This document shows positions 53,656-63,423 of a stretch of 64,000 nucleotides of DNA, one piece after another. How positions within the stretch are numbered: the first letter of the stretch is position 1; the number at the start of each line of letters is the position of its first letter. Below the pieces are notes generated by a model that was not told the origin of the DNA, searched no databases, and worked only from the letters and a program-made list of their open reading frames with translations. Location of the stretch: assembly GCA_043772005.1 (NCBI GenBank), contig JAYVGP010000002.1:1-64000 (forward strand), in the 5' to 3' direction. The position numbers and the translations under genes were made by a program. The stretch is from JAYSSF01 sp043772005 (GTDB taxonomy: Bacteria; Patescibacteriota; Gracilibacteria; Absconditabacterales; Absconditicoccaceae).

Positions 53656-53864
53656 AAAAACCACCAGCGAGGTCATCACTGATGGGCAGATGGGCAAATC
53701 TTACGACATCCTATCTCGGGGCATATTTAACATAAAACAATTGTTTACAAATTGCAAGATTTGTACATTACAATGTATACACTATTAAGTACTTTTGCTT
53801 TTAGAGGGGGTTTTTAGCTCTTTATCATAAATTTCCAGTTTATAAAGAAGTTTATCATATCAAC
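53656..53864. other. Intergenic region between the RM gene and dinD
   Basis: 209 bp between convergent genes. A G/C-rich block near 53663-53720 and a GGGGGTTTTTAGC stretch near 53805 may hold termination signals, but no clean stem with T-run is seen. No gene. Confidence 0.4.
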
Positions 53865-54716
53865 TTAAGTGGTAGGGGGGATTATTGACTTTTCATTATA
53901 CTGATTTCATAGTGCTTTCTCTGTTTCTTTGACTCTTTTAGCGACTACTTTTATATGTTCTTCTGGCTTAAGATTTTCTGGCAACACTCATCCTATATCT
54001 TTTATAGTTTGTCTTATTTTACCACCGATCATAAAATGGATCTTCTCTGATTCAAGTTGAGATCTTGCATTATCAGACTGGAGCTTATCTGTTGTTTGTG
54101 TTATCCTAAACAAATTAGCAGCTAACTCAGTCATATTAGCCCTATCAAGTAATGCATCATCACCTAGATCTTTGTATTTTGTTAATTCTTTATTTCTCAT
54201 TCAATATAGTCACAAGTATCAAGCATCATGAAAACTTCAAAAGTTTTCTACTCAGTGTTCTGTAGCTATTGCTACTAGCTTTTTGTTCTGCTCTGTTATC
54301 TCTTGCCTTGTATCCAATCTATGTCTATCCTTCTCCAGCCCCTGTCTTACTTCCTGTATTCTAGTCTGTACCACAAAATAGGCTTGAGCTATTGCTATTT
54401 CTTTTTTAGTTGAGTCACCATTCTGTGCCAATAAATAGCAAGCATATCTAGTTAAAAGAAAATCATAATCTTTCACAATTTTCCTTCCTCAGGTAGGAAG
54501 TATTTGCGACTTGTCGATAGCGACAACATGCAAAGTTGATGCTTCTCATAAGACTTCTATAACTTTCTCTGTCTTTTTTACTAATTCCTTAAATCTTTTC
54601 CATCAGACATATCAAAACAAATGTTCTATTTCTCTAGCAGACCAAAACTCTACTCAGTCTTGTACTTGTTTGAAGTCATCGAATGTTTTCCTATCAAATG
54701 TAACTAATTCTGACAT
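53865..54716 (-). CDS. dinD: DNA-damage-inducible protein D
   Basis: 283 residues. DinD family features: SAREIEHLFGYVGGKRFKELV, DYDFLLTRYACYLLAQNGD, IAQAYFVVQTRIQEVR, ELAANLFRITQTTDKL and a C-terminal GGVLPENLKPEEHIK. In E. coli DinD is SOS-induced and inhibits RecA filaments. UGA codons again fall on family glycines (LFGYVGG, GLYG). No LexA box could be identified upstream. It is convergent with the restriction-modification gene, an accessory setting. Confidence 0.9.
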
Positions 54717-55019
54717 TTTATAAATTAATTAAGAGTAAATATCTAGATCTTTTGTTATAAGAGCATCAGAATCAATCACCAAATCTACCGCGATCCTCCA
54801 TTTAACTAGTATTTTATCTATATGAATAATCATTGCAATACATATCTACCATAGCAAGACTACAATTATAAAGAGTAAAATAAGCTTTCAATCTTTGCTC
54901 TTTTGTATAGAGTAGTCTCTACAAAGCACCCCCCCTTTTGGAAAGGGTGATGTCTAACATCAATAATTCATTAAGTAGAAATATTATCTCATATAATACT
55001 ATATTAATTCACACTAAAT
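54717..55019. other. Intergenic region between dinD and the MFS gene
   Basis: 303 bp of divergent promoter DNA, A/T-rich. It holds a C/G-rich hairpin (CCCTTT-TGG-AAAGGG, about 54932-54946) that resembles the repeat arm found inside nrdA. A 33-codon minus-strand ORF near 54732-54833 is too short to support. Confidence 0.45.
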
Positions 55020-56393
55020 ATGACCTCACCTCACACCCCTACCCAGACTTTCCATACCGTCCTTGCTAACTCTCTCATCGCTACCATCACCAACTCATTT
55101 GTACGATTTGCGCTGACCTTCTGGGTGTTTCTCTCTACCAAATCTCTGATCGCTACCTCTCTGATTGGTGGTATCTTTGCCATCAGTAATATGTTCTCTG
55201 CCTTTGTCTTCGGCACCATCGTCGATCATAACAAGAAGGAGTCAGTCCTGAGACGATCGAGCTTGGGATCACTAGTGCTCTATAGCATCGCAGCACTGAT
55301 TTATTTTACCGTACCAGCTGAGGTGTTTCAGACGATTGCCTCATGGCAGTTACGAGTCCTGATCATCGTCCTGCTCTTCGGTTCGATCTTGGGTAATCTG
55401 CGCAATATCACGATCTCGACACTAGTCTCCATGCTCCTACCAGAAGATCAGCACGCTCAAGCCAATGGTAAAGTTGGCATGATCAACGGTATCTGATTTA
55501 CCGTCACATCGCTCGCCAGCGGTATGATGATTGGGTTTTTGGGTATGTGACGAGCCATCCTCACCAGTGTCGTACTCACACTCCTCGTCCTCATCCATCT
55601 GTACACATTTAGCATCCCCGAGAGTCAGATTTTCTCTACTCATCCCGATGGCACGCCCAAGGACAAATTTGATTTCCGCAGCACCATTGCCACCATCAAC
55701 ACCATCCCAGGGTTATTTGCACTCATCTTCTTTACCACATTCAACAACTTTGTAGGAGGAGTATTTATGTCGTTGATGGATGCATACTGACTGCTATTGG
55801 TGTCTGTCCAAACCTGGGGTATGATGTTTGCAGTTCTCAGTCTTGGCTTTATTGCCAGTGGTATCTATATCAGCAAATACGGACTATGACCATCTCCTCT
55901 GCGTACCATGTTCCGTATCAACCTCATCACATGGACGGTATGTATCTTCTTTACCATCCAACCATCCATCTGGCTACTGGGTATCGGTATGGCGATATGG
56001 ATGTTTTGTAGCCCATTTATCGAGGCATCAGAGAGTACTGTCATCCAGAAGGTCGTCCCCTATGAAAAACAATGAAGAGTCTTCTGATTTGCTCAGAGTG
56101 TGGAGTCTGCTGCCATGCCTATCACGACATTTCTCATCTGACCACTCACCGAGTGGGTCTTCATCCCATTTATGACTGATGGATATGGAGCGCGCACGAT
56201 TGGCTCATGGTTTGGCACAGGCACTGGACGTGGGATCGCACTGGTATTTATCACTGCAGGTATTATCGGACTCATCGTCACTCTCATCGCCTACCACTCC
56301 AAGTACTACAAACTCCTTAGCAAAAGCTATAAGGCTAGCAACACCGATACCACTCTCAACACAGCAAATCATCTTGAAATAGGAATAGGATAG
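55020..56393 (+). CDS. MFS transporter
   Basis: 457 residues with about 11-12 membrane helices. The MFS signature loop appears as FGTIVDHNKKESVLRRSSL between helices 2 and 3; an internal long loop (about 205-225) splits the two halves, and LGIGMAIWMFCSPFIEASESTVIQKVVPYEKQGRVFGFAQSVES is typical of drug-efflux type MFS proteins. Substrate not predictable. The last 30 residues are cytosolic and Thr/Asn-rich. Confidence 0.88.
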
Positions 56394-56492
56394 CGAAATG
56401 ACATTTTCTCAAAAACTGATATTCTATCATTGTAAATAGGATAATATTTTGTTATACATAGAAATTCTTTATTTTCTATCTAACTTGCTATC

Positions 56493-56873
56493 ATGAAACT
56501 CACTCGCAAAACCAACAACATCATCTTTTGGATCGCTACAGTTGCATTGGCATTATTTATCTTACCGGGTCTCTTCTTTATGGGTAGTGAGATGGCTGTC
56601 AAAGGTATGGCACATGTCTGACTTACTGACGCAGTTTGGCTTCAGCAACTCGTAGGATTTGGCGCTCCACTGGCTATCCTCCTGATCTTGATTCCGCAAA
56701 TCCCTACCAGACTCAAAGAACGAGCATATGTAGGATTGGGATGTATTTGCATTGGAGCGTTTTGGGCACATGCACAACTTGGCGATCCTATCTCTGCGAT
56801 CCTCATGCCTGTCGCCACATTTGCAGTACTACTCATATCATACCTCACATGGCATAAGAAAATCGGTAACTAA
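56493..56873 (+). CDS. DoxX-like/DUF-type four-helix membrane protein
   Basis: 126 residues, four hydrophobic helices (about 9-30, 47-68, 76-95, 100-118). LFFMGSEMAVKGMAHVGL after helix 1 and GLGCICIGAFWAHAQLGD match DoxX-like proteins (PF13564). These are widespread small membrane proteins, function uncertain. Confidence 0.75.
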
Positions 56874-56905
56874 TATTCAATTTACTGTATCTTGTCATAC
56901 CTATC

Positions 56906-57184
56906 ATGAAATCAACCTACCGATTCACGCCCAAGCGATATGGCTATGGAGTAACTCCTATCACACGACAAGGACGACTTATCACACTTATACTAGTAGC
57001 TGTATGCCTATGATCAGGTTATAGTCATGGAGTGTTTCAAGATCATACCACACCCACTACCATGCAGACCGTTGGGTTTGTAGTTGATATTGTGATCATT
57101 ATTACTCTCTTCCTTCTCCTCGTCAAACACAAAACTGATGGAGACATCAGATGGAGACGATGAAAAGATACATCCAAAAAGTAA
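56906..57184 (+). CDS. Small two-helix membrane protein
   Basis: 92 residues, unrecognised. An N-terminal basic region, one helix at about 27-44, a short loop (HGVFQDHTTPTTM) and a second helix at about 61-80, then a basic C-terminus. It follows the DoxX-like gene by 32 bp. Confidence 0.65.
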
Positions 57185-57240
57185 TACTACAGCCAAACTA
57201 TTTTCCTCCTATTTTTAACCCATATTCAATCTCCCTCATC

Positions 57241-58095
57241 ATGTCCAAAATAACTCCATTTATCCGATGTACTGACGGTGCACAACCCCAAGCAGAACAC
57301 TACTGCTCCATCTTTCCCGATGCAAAAATCACGAACAACAATCCTATCGTCACGACGTTTGAGATCTATGGACACACTCTAGCTACCATCAATGGTGGTG
57401 AACACCCTGGTGCGATACTCAATCCATCCGTCTCATTCTCTCTGTGGATTAAGGATAAGGATGAAACTACACGTATCCGAGATCTCCTCTCTGATGGTGG
57501 ATCAGTCATGATGCCGTTTGATAGCTATGAGCGATCTCCTGGCTATGGCTGGTGCAACGACAAGTTCTGAGTCTCACGACAAGTCATGTTTGACAACCGC
57601 GACAACACCAGCACTCACGCCCTCGTCCCAAGCCTCATGTATACCGGCACCAACAATGGCAAGACAGCCGAAGCCATGCAGTTCTATACCAGCATCTTCC
57701 CCGACTCCAAGATCGACTTCACTCGACCCTATGGCGACAACCAGATGGGCGAAGACCCTACTCACCTCAATCATGCAGAGTTCAAGCTCTTTGGTCAGCA
57801 GTTTATTGCTATGGATAGCGGTATGGATCATAAGTTCCAGTTCAATGATGGGATATCACTCTCGGTCTCATGTACTGATCAGGCAGAAGTAGATAAATAC
57901 CGAAATGCCTTGGTAGCTGACTGAGGTCAAGAATCTCAGTGTGGTCGATGTAAGGATAAATATGGAGTGTCACGACAGATTGTACCACTCCCGCTCCCTG
58001 ATGCTCTCTTCCAGGAAGATAAAGACAAAGCAAACTACGCCATGCAAGCAATGATGAAGATGAAGAAAATTATCGTCGCAGATTTGTATCAATAA
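57241..58095 (+). CDS. Two-domain VOC-fold protein (PhnB/3-demethylubiquinone type)
   Basis: 284 residues made of two VOC repeats. KITPFIRCTDGAQPQAEHYCSIFPDAKIT and SLMYTGTNNGKTAEAMQFYTSIFPDSKID are the matching starts; FNDGISLSVSCTDQAEVDKY and PSVSFSLWIKDKDETTRI are the equivalent C-terminal strands, and DGG..YGVSRQIVP / GYGWCNDKFGVSRQV close each repeat. Family members bind metals or small substrates; specific activity unknown. Confidence 0.85.
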
Positions 58096-58106
58096 TACTA
58101 CTAACC

Positions 58107-58499
58107 ATGATCGCATCAGACATTCAGACATACAATAGTTATCTCTCATCCGAAGAACAAACAATCTGCAATCTTCTTGCACAGCAACTCACCACACAAC
58201 TATCGGGTTCCACCTCCAAGCTATGGCATGGTCATCCGGTGCGATTTCTGGATGGTAACCCTGTTACATGATATAGCAAACAGAAGAGATGAATTACATT
58301 ACTATTTCGAAGTGGACAGTCATTTGACGAACCAGACCTCAGCCCACAGTGAAGCTTCAAAGCAGCGCAGATCATCTACAATCAGTCAGATCAGATCAAT
58401 CTCATAGATCTCTCTCGTCGACTCGACAAGTGCAAAACGATCCAACGAGATTACAAAAATATCGTCAAGCGTAAGTGAGTACTTGAGAAGATTGCCTAA
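58107..58499 (+). CDS. DUF1801 family protein (YdhG-like)
   Basis: 130 residues. LWHGHPVRFLDGNPVTGYSKQKRGITLLFRSGQSFDE followed by FKAAQIIYNQSDQI and RDYKNIV matches DUF1801, a small alpha/beta family of unknown function often found with VOC and DUF-type stress genes. It begins 11 bp after the VOC gene. Confidence 0.83.
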
Positions 58500-58579
58500 T
58501 AAATCTCATTCTTGTGTTTTAATCACATATACCTATATTGAGATAATGTGTTTCCTCTCTTTATCGATATCGCCAGAAT

Positions 58580-59281
58580 ATGAAATGATGTACCTGTATT
58601 ATACCATTATATAACGAGCAAGAAAGAGTCTTGTCAGTACTCGATACACTCAGTTCCATCTCATTAATTGATACAATCATTGTTGTAGACGATGGCTCCA
58701 CAGATCATAGTAGACAAGCTCTCCAAGAATACTATAACCGTCACAATCATATCACATTTATCAGCTATCCACATAACAATGGTAAATCATATGCAGTCTC
58801 AAAATGACTCCAACACATCACCACTCCCTATGTGATGACATTTGATTCTGATCTCACTCATATCGATCCTGCTGAGATAGTTCATATGATTGAGAGTATG
58901 TATGCTGACCCACATATCGACATGGGTATCTTGAGACGCATCTCAAGCAGCTGGTATATCAAGCTACTCTATAGAGAATTGGTCTTATCATGACAGAGGA
59001 TGCTCAAAACGGAAGATCTACGCAATATATTTAACCATAACCATATCAGCAAATACCAACTCGAAGTTGCGCTCAATATGTATATGGAAGAACATCACAA
59101 ACTTACCCTACGGTATCCATTTTCCGCAGAAAACATCTTCAAATATCAAAAATGGTGATTTCGATATGGACTACAAAGAGATCTTCTCATGTTTAATGAT
59201 ATTTTTTCCTATCTCGGATTAGTTGGATTTTACAGACATATTATCTATTTTAGACCTCAGTGTGCAGCACTACACAAGTAA
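58580..59281 (+). CDS. Family-2 glycosyltransferase
   Basis: 233 residues. TCIIPLYNEQERVLSVLDTL, IIVVDDGSTDHS and YVMTFDSDLTH give the GT-A nucleotide-binding and DxD-type motifs. The C-terminal part (LRYPFSAENIFKYQKWGFRYGLQRDL) is polar with no membrane helix, so it probably works at the membrane surface on a lipid or polysaccharide acceptor. Start at ATG 58580 is followed directly by a UGA-Gly. Confidence 0.87.
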
Positions 59282-59294
59282 CCACGTCATCACT

Positions 59295-59861
59295 ATGCTC
59301 TCACTCATCCAACAAAATCCCTATCTTACACTACTGATCGTAGCTACCCTCGAATGACCCATTGCCACATTTATCAGTGCTGGGCTCGCAGCTCATCATA
59401 TTTTACGTATTGAATATGTGATGATCATTACTATTATTGGGGATGTAGTTGGTGATTGTGCACTATACATGATTGGTAAATATTTTCACCAACGATGACC
59501 CATTCGTCGTCTCATCCAAAAACTACCTCGCAAAGAGCATCTTGATCGCTCATTCAATCGTACATCATGGGCTTATATGGTTGTGGGTAAATTTACACCA
59601 TATCTCGCCACACCCACACTCATCTTCGCATGAGTTCAACACATGAGTCCAGTCAGGTTTGTGCGATACTCACTCCTTATCTCCACACTCGTCAAGGCTG
59701 TCTATATCACATTATGATACCTTGGTGCAGTGAGTGTACAGCAGTTCCAGTGATTTCTTACCTTACGAACTACTATCGCAAATTATCTGATTATATGATG
59801 CTTATGCTTTTGGTGAGCTAGGATATTCTACCGCTATATCGGCACCGTCATCAAACAATAG
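59295..59861 (+). CDS. DedA-family (VTT domain) membrane protein
   Basis: 188 residues. ATLEGPIATFISAGLAA is the DedA ExG motif region, IGDVVGDCALYMIGKYFHQRGP and AYMVVGKFTPYLATPTLIFAGVQHMSPVRF the second conserved block. Four to five hydrophobic helices. Third VTT/DedA-type gene in the window. It starts 13 bp after the glycosyltransferase; together they suggest cell-envelope synthesis. Confidence 0.85.
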
Positions 59862-59897
59862 ACTATAATTCACTTTATACTCATAACCCAATATATC

Positions 59898-60299
59898 ATG
59901 TCATCACTATACATCAACCTCCCCGTCTCCGACCTCCCTGCAGCTACCGCCTTCTACACGGCTATCTGATTTACACTCAATCCCGACTTCTCTAACGAGC
60001 AAGCTGCTGCTATGACATATGATAACAATCTGAATGTGATGTTGCTCACTCACGGATTTATATCTCAATTTCTTCCTGCTGGCAGGATGATTGCTGATAG
60101 CCATAAGACCTGTGAAGTCCTTAATGCTTTCCAGTTTGATAGCAAAGAAGCAGTCGATCAAATCTTCGATAAAGCGATTGCAGCATGAGGCAAGCCCACC
60201 ATCCCAGCATATGATCATGGATTTATGTATGGCAAGGATTTTGAAGATTTAGATGGACATATCTGGGAAGCATTTTGGATGCAATCCCAAGAGTCATAA
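59898..60299 (+). CDS. Single VOC-domain (glyoxalase-like) protein
   Basis: 133 residues. YINLPVSDLPAATAFYTAIGFTLN is the VOC start; ending DHGFMYGKDFEDLDGHIWEAFWM gives the usual DPDGH-like metal-site region (Glu of WEAFW). Resembles PF00903 relatives annotated as lactoylglutathione-lyase-like; substrate unknown. Confidence 0.85.
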
Positions 60300-60346
60300 A
60301 AGCACCAACTGAATACCACAACAATAGTTGCAATTATTATAAGATT

Positions 60347-60372
60347 AAATACTACTTGGGTAGTATTTTTTT
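60347..60372 (+). terminator. Terminator
   Basis: AAATACTAC-TTGG-GTAGTATTT followed by TTTT. It lies just before the NIF3-type fragment. Confidence 0.85.
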
Positions 60373-60382
60373 GGTTATGGTT

Positions 60383-60493
60383 ATGGCTATTTACAAGCTC
60401 ACTGTCAACGTCCCTACTGAAGCACTTAGGGCAGCACATCCCTACGAAGAGCCACCGATTGATATTATCAAACTTGAATCATTACTCAACTAA
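60383..60493 (+). pseudogene. Fragment of a NIF3/YqfO C-terminal domain protein
   Basis: A 36-residue ORF: YKLTVNVP joins directly to TEALRAAHPYEEPPIDIIKLE. The HPYEEPxxDI segment is the end of the CutA-like domain in NIF3/YqfO proteins of about 105 residues, and YKLTVNVP looks like its first strand. The middle about 60 residues are missing, so this is an internally deleted remnant or a minimal peptide. Alternative start ATG 60377. A terminator stands directly upstream. Confidence 0.55.
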
Positions 60494-60494
60494 T

Positions 60495-60899
60495 ATGGAA
60501 ACTCTAACCATTATTCAATTTCCCCAAATAGGCTCCTCAGAACAATGATTTTTGAGTGTTGCGCAGCTTCAACATAATGTGCCTTTTATTGTTCAAAGAA
60601 TCTTTTGGATCTATCATACACCTGAGCAAAGTCAGAGGTGAAATCATGCTCACTACAAGATGTCTCAAGTCCTCATCGCAATGTCTGGAACAATACATAT
60701 CTACTGTGAAAGTGCAGATCAATCCATCAAACAGACTATCACACTCGATAATCCCACACAGTGATTATTACTTCCCGCACATATTCGACACTCGATGACT
60801 TTTGAATCCAATGCTACTCTCCTCAGTCTTTCATCCACAGAATACCAAGAAGATGATTATATTAGAGATTATGATACATTTAGAGAACATTACCGCTAG
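60495..60899 (+). CDS. WxcM/FdtA-type sugar 3,4-ketoisomerase-like cupin
   Basis: 134 residues. RIFWIYHTPEQSQRGNHAHYKMSQVLIAMSGTIHI carries the cupin/FdtA signature with the HAH...Q metal or substrate site. TLDNPTQGLLLPAHIRHSMTFESNATLLSLSSTEYQEDDYIRDYDTF matches the C-terminal part. Enzymes of this family isomerise dTDP-4-keto-6-deoxyglucose for surface sugars. Its stop shares CTAG with the convergent mqo gene. Confidence 0.85.
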
Positions 60900-62350
60900 T
60901 CTAACTTCAATAACTTCTTACTTCTCTCCCTCACCTCCTCCAGTAATGCTGAATTATCGGCAAGATTCTGACCATATGATGGTATGAGCGTACCAATCTG
61001 GTCGACATACTGGGGCCAGCATTGTTTAATGATGTTCAGCATAATCTCAACTGCAGTAGATGCTCATGGACTTGCTCACAGCAGTGTAGCCAAAGTCTTA
61101 TCTCATGACACAATCACCTCTGTCCCAAATTGTAATACTCAACCCTGAGATGAGTCAGGCTTGATAATTTGCACACGATATCATGCCTCTTTCAACTGCC
61201 AATCATAAGCTTGTGCTGTTGGCATATATTCACGTAATGCTTTAATACGATCTTCAGGACTCTGGAGAACTTGTTGAATGAGATAGCGAGTCAGCGGAAT
61301 ATTATGTAAGCCAGCTCCAAGCATCGAGACAACATTGTGCCACGCCAGTGATAGCGGCAGATCCAACCATGACCCTGTCTTGAGAAACTTGGTGGTGAAT
61401 CATGCAAATGGACCAAATAACAGCGCCTTCCTTCCATCAATGATACGAATATCCAAGTGTGGCACTGACATTGGCGGAGCTCACAGTACTGCCTTACCAT
61501 AAGCTTTGACTCCATGTTGATTAATAATATCAGGGTTGGTACACACAAGTCGCTGTCCACTCACTGGAAATCCTCCCAGTCATTTCCTCTCCAATACTCA
61601 TGATTTTTGCAACAAATTAATAGCTCCTCATCCCGCTCCGATAAACAGAAAACGAGCACTTACCTGAGACGACTGTTTGGCCCTACCATCAGTAGCATCG
61701 AGCATCCATCATCCATCTTGCTGTAACAAATCTGTCACCTCATGGCGAGTATATAACGACACCACGCCAGACTCAGTCAAATGAGTAATCATGCTACGAG
61801 TCAGATTTCCAAAATTCACATCAGTCCCCAAATCCATATAAGTAGCTGCAATCTTCTGACTTCACTCACGTCCTTTCATCACCAACGGCATCCATTCACG
61901 AATCTGGTCAGGATCTTCACTATATTGCATCTGAGCAAACAGAGGATTTTGCACCATCGCCTCCCAGCGAGTACGCAGAAACTGAACATCCTCCTCACCA
62001 AACACAACACTACAATGAGGTACTGTATGTATCCACTGATCAGGATCACCATATCACTTCTCTACCAGTGTAGCCCAGAAATCCCTACTCAACTCAAACG
62101 CCTGAGTAATCTTCACTGCCTTACCAATATCCACGCTTCCATCCTTAGCTTGTGGTGTATAGTTAAGTTCGCAGAAAGCACTATGTCCTGTCCCAGCATT
62201 ATTCCATACATCACTACTTTCAAGCGCCACAGCATCCAACTGCTCATAGATAGCAATGGTGAGTCCTGGGTCAAGCTCATGCAGCAGTGTTGCCAGTGTT
62301 GCACTCATGATTCCAGCTCATACAAGCACGATATCATATTATTGATTCAT
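60896..62350 (-). CDS. mqo: Malate:quinone oxidoreductase, with in-frame UAA at codon 4
   Basis: Oxidises malate to oxaloacetate and passes electrons to quinone at the membrane. 477 residues from GTG 62329 (484 codons from ATG 62350). VLVGAGIMSATLATLLHEL is the FAD-binding start, ESSDVWNNAGTGHSAFCELNYTP a hallmark, FLFIGAGGGAINLLQKSG the second FAD region and FGPFAGFTTKFL a third. From ATG 62350 the sequence is MNQ-UAA-YDIVLVGAG; a UAA replaces a residue of the natural N-terminus and could be a mutated UGA. Translation would need GTG 62329 or ATG 62308 if UAA is real. Confidence 0.85.
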
Positions 62351-62454
62351 CAATTTAGTATAAAAAATACATCATCCCATCATATATATCTCCTCTCGAA
62401 AAACAAACCACAATCATTATAGTAGACTATTCTTATTTTCTTATCCTTGAGTAT

Positions 62455-63204
62455 ATGTCTATCGATCGAAATCAAGTCTGAGTCATATTCGTATATTCGC
62501 TCCTCACGGCACTCGCATGTGGCTTGTGATCAGTGCCATTTTTCTTCCTCAAGAATATCTCCAAACGCTGAGTTGGTATTGCCAAATCAATCGCAGCATG
62601 ACTCATGATTGCAGCCAGCTTTGCAATGATCAACCAATGAGTAGATTATGGTCTATGGTGAGTAGTCTGAGGTATTCTGGTTGGTATTGGTATCGTGATG
62701 TGAGCCAAACACTTTGTCCATCAGCATGAGAAGCATCTCACCTTTGGCAATACTACAGGCAAGACTGCATGACAACTCATTATGTTTCTTGCGATTATGA
62801 CAGTACACTCTGGTACCGAAGGTATCGCCATGTGATTTGCCTTTGGTCCAAGTTGGAAATTGTGATTACTTGTTGCACTCGTGATGGCAATCCAAAACAT
62901 CCCAGAATGACTCGCAATCTGATCAGTCATGGTCCCCAAATGAGTCAGCCCATGGAAGGCAGTCCTACGATCAATCTTCTCCTCACTTCCTCAGCCACTT
63001 GTTGCTGTGCCAGCATTCTTGTTTGTATCAGCATTTCAACCACTTCTCCCCTGGGGGTTATGATTTGCAGCAGGTGCCATGTTATGGATGTCATTTAGTG
63101 AACTCCTCCCCGAGGCCATCAATGATACACCCAACGAAATCATCGCAACAATTGCCACAGTGAGCATCACACTGATGGTTGTTTTAGAACACGTATTTGC
63201 ATAA
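62455..63204 (+). CDS. ZIP-family divalent metal transporter
   Basis: 249 residues, about eight helices. The metal-site motifs are in helices IV and V: HSGTEGIAMGFAFG and QNIPEGLAIGSVMVP (Gln replaces the usual His at the first position of HNxPEG). SFSELLPEAIND and the Gly-rich helices fit the GufA/ZupT group. Transports Zn, Fe or Mn inward. The start is divergent from mqo with 104 bp between. Confidence 0.85.
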
Positions 63205-63233
63205 ACTCATACTTTGACTATATTTTCAATATT

Positions 63234-63422
63234 ATGAACCAACACTTCAAATCTTATCTTATCGGATCAGCGATTCTGACTATCCTACGGTGGATCATCC
63301 AATATTTTGGTTGGTTTGACATGAGTACTCAAGTAGATCCTAGGTGAAATTTCTCCTGAGCCAGTGCTACGACCAGATCTCTTGAATGATTTATCAGCGA
63401 AGTCAGGCAACTACCTCAGTAA
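63234..63422 (+). CDS. Small hypothetical protein
   Basis: 62 residues, not recognised. One weakly hydrophobic segment (IGSAILTILRWIIQYFGWF, about 9-27) and a polar C-terminal half. It ends one base before the stop of the convergent gene at 63424. It may be a short membrane protein. Confidence 0.5.
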
Positions 63423-63423
63423 T

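Noticed and set aside
53865..54716. UGA as tryptophan (mycoplasma-type code 4)
   Set aside because: Some proteins such as DinD look acceptable with Trp, but UGA sits at GGQ, FGGQ, HPGG and lipobox glycines, and UGG is used for Trp, so glycine is the only consistent reading.
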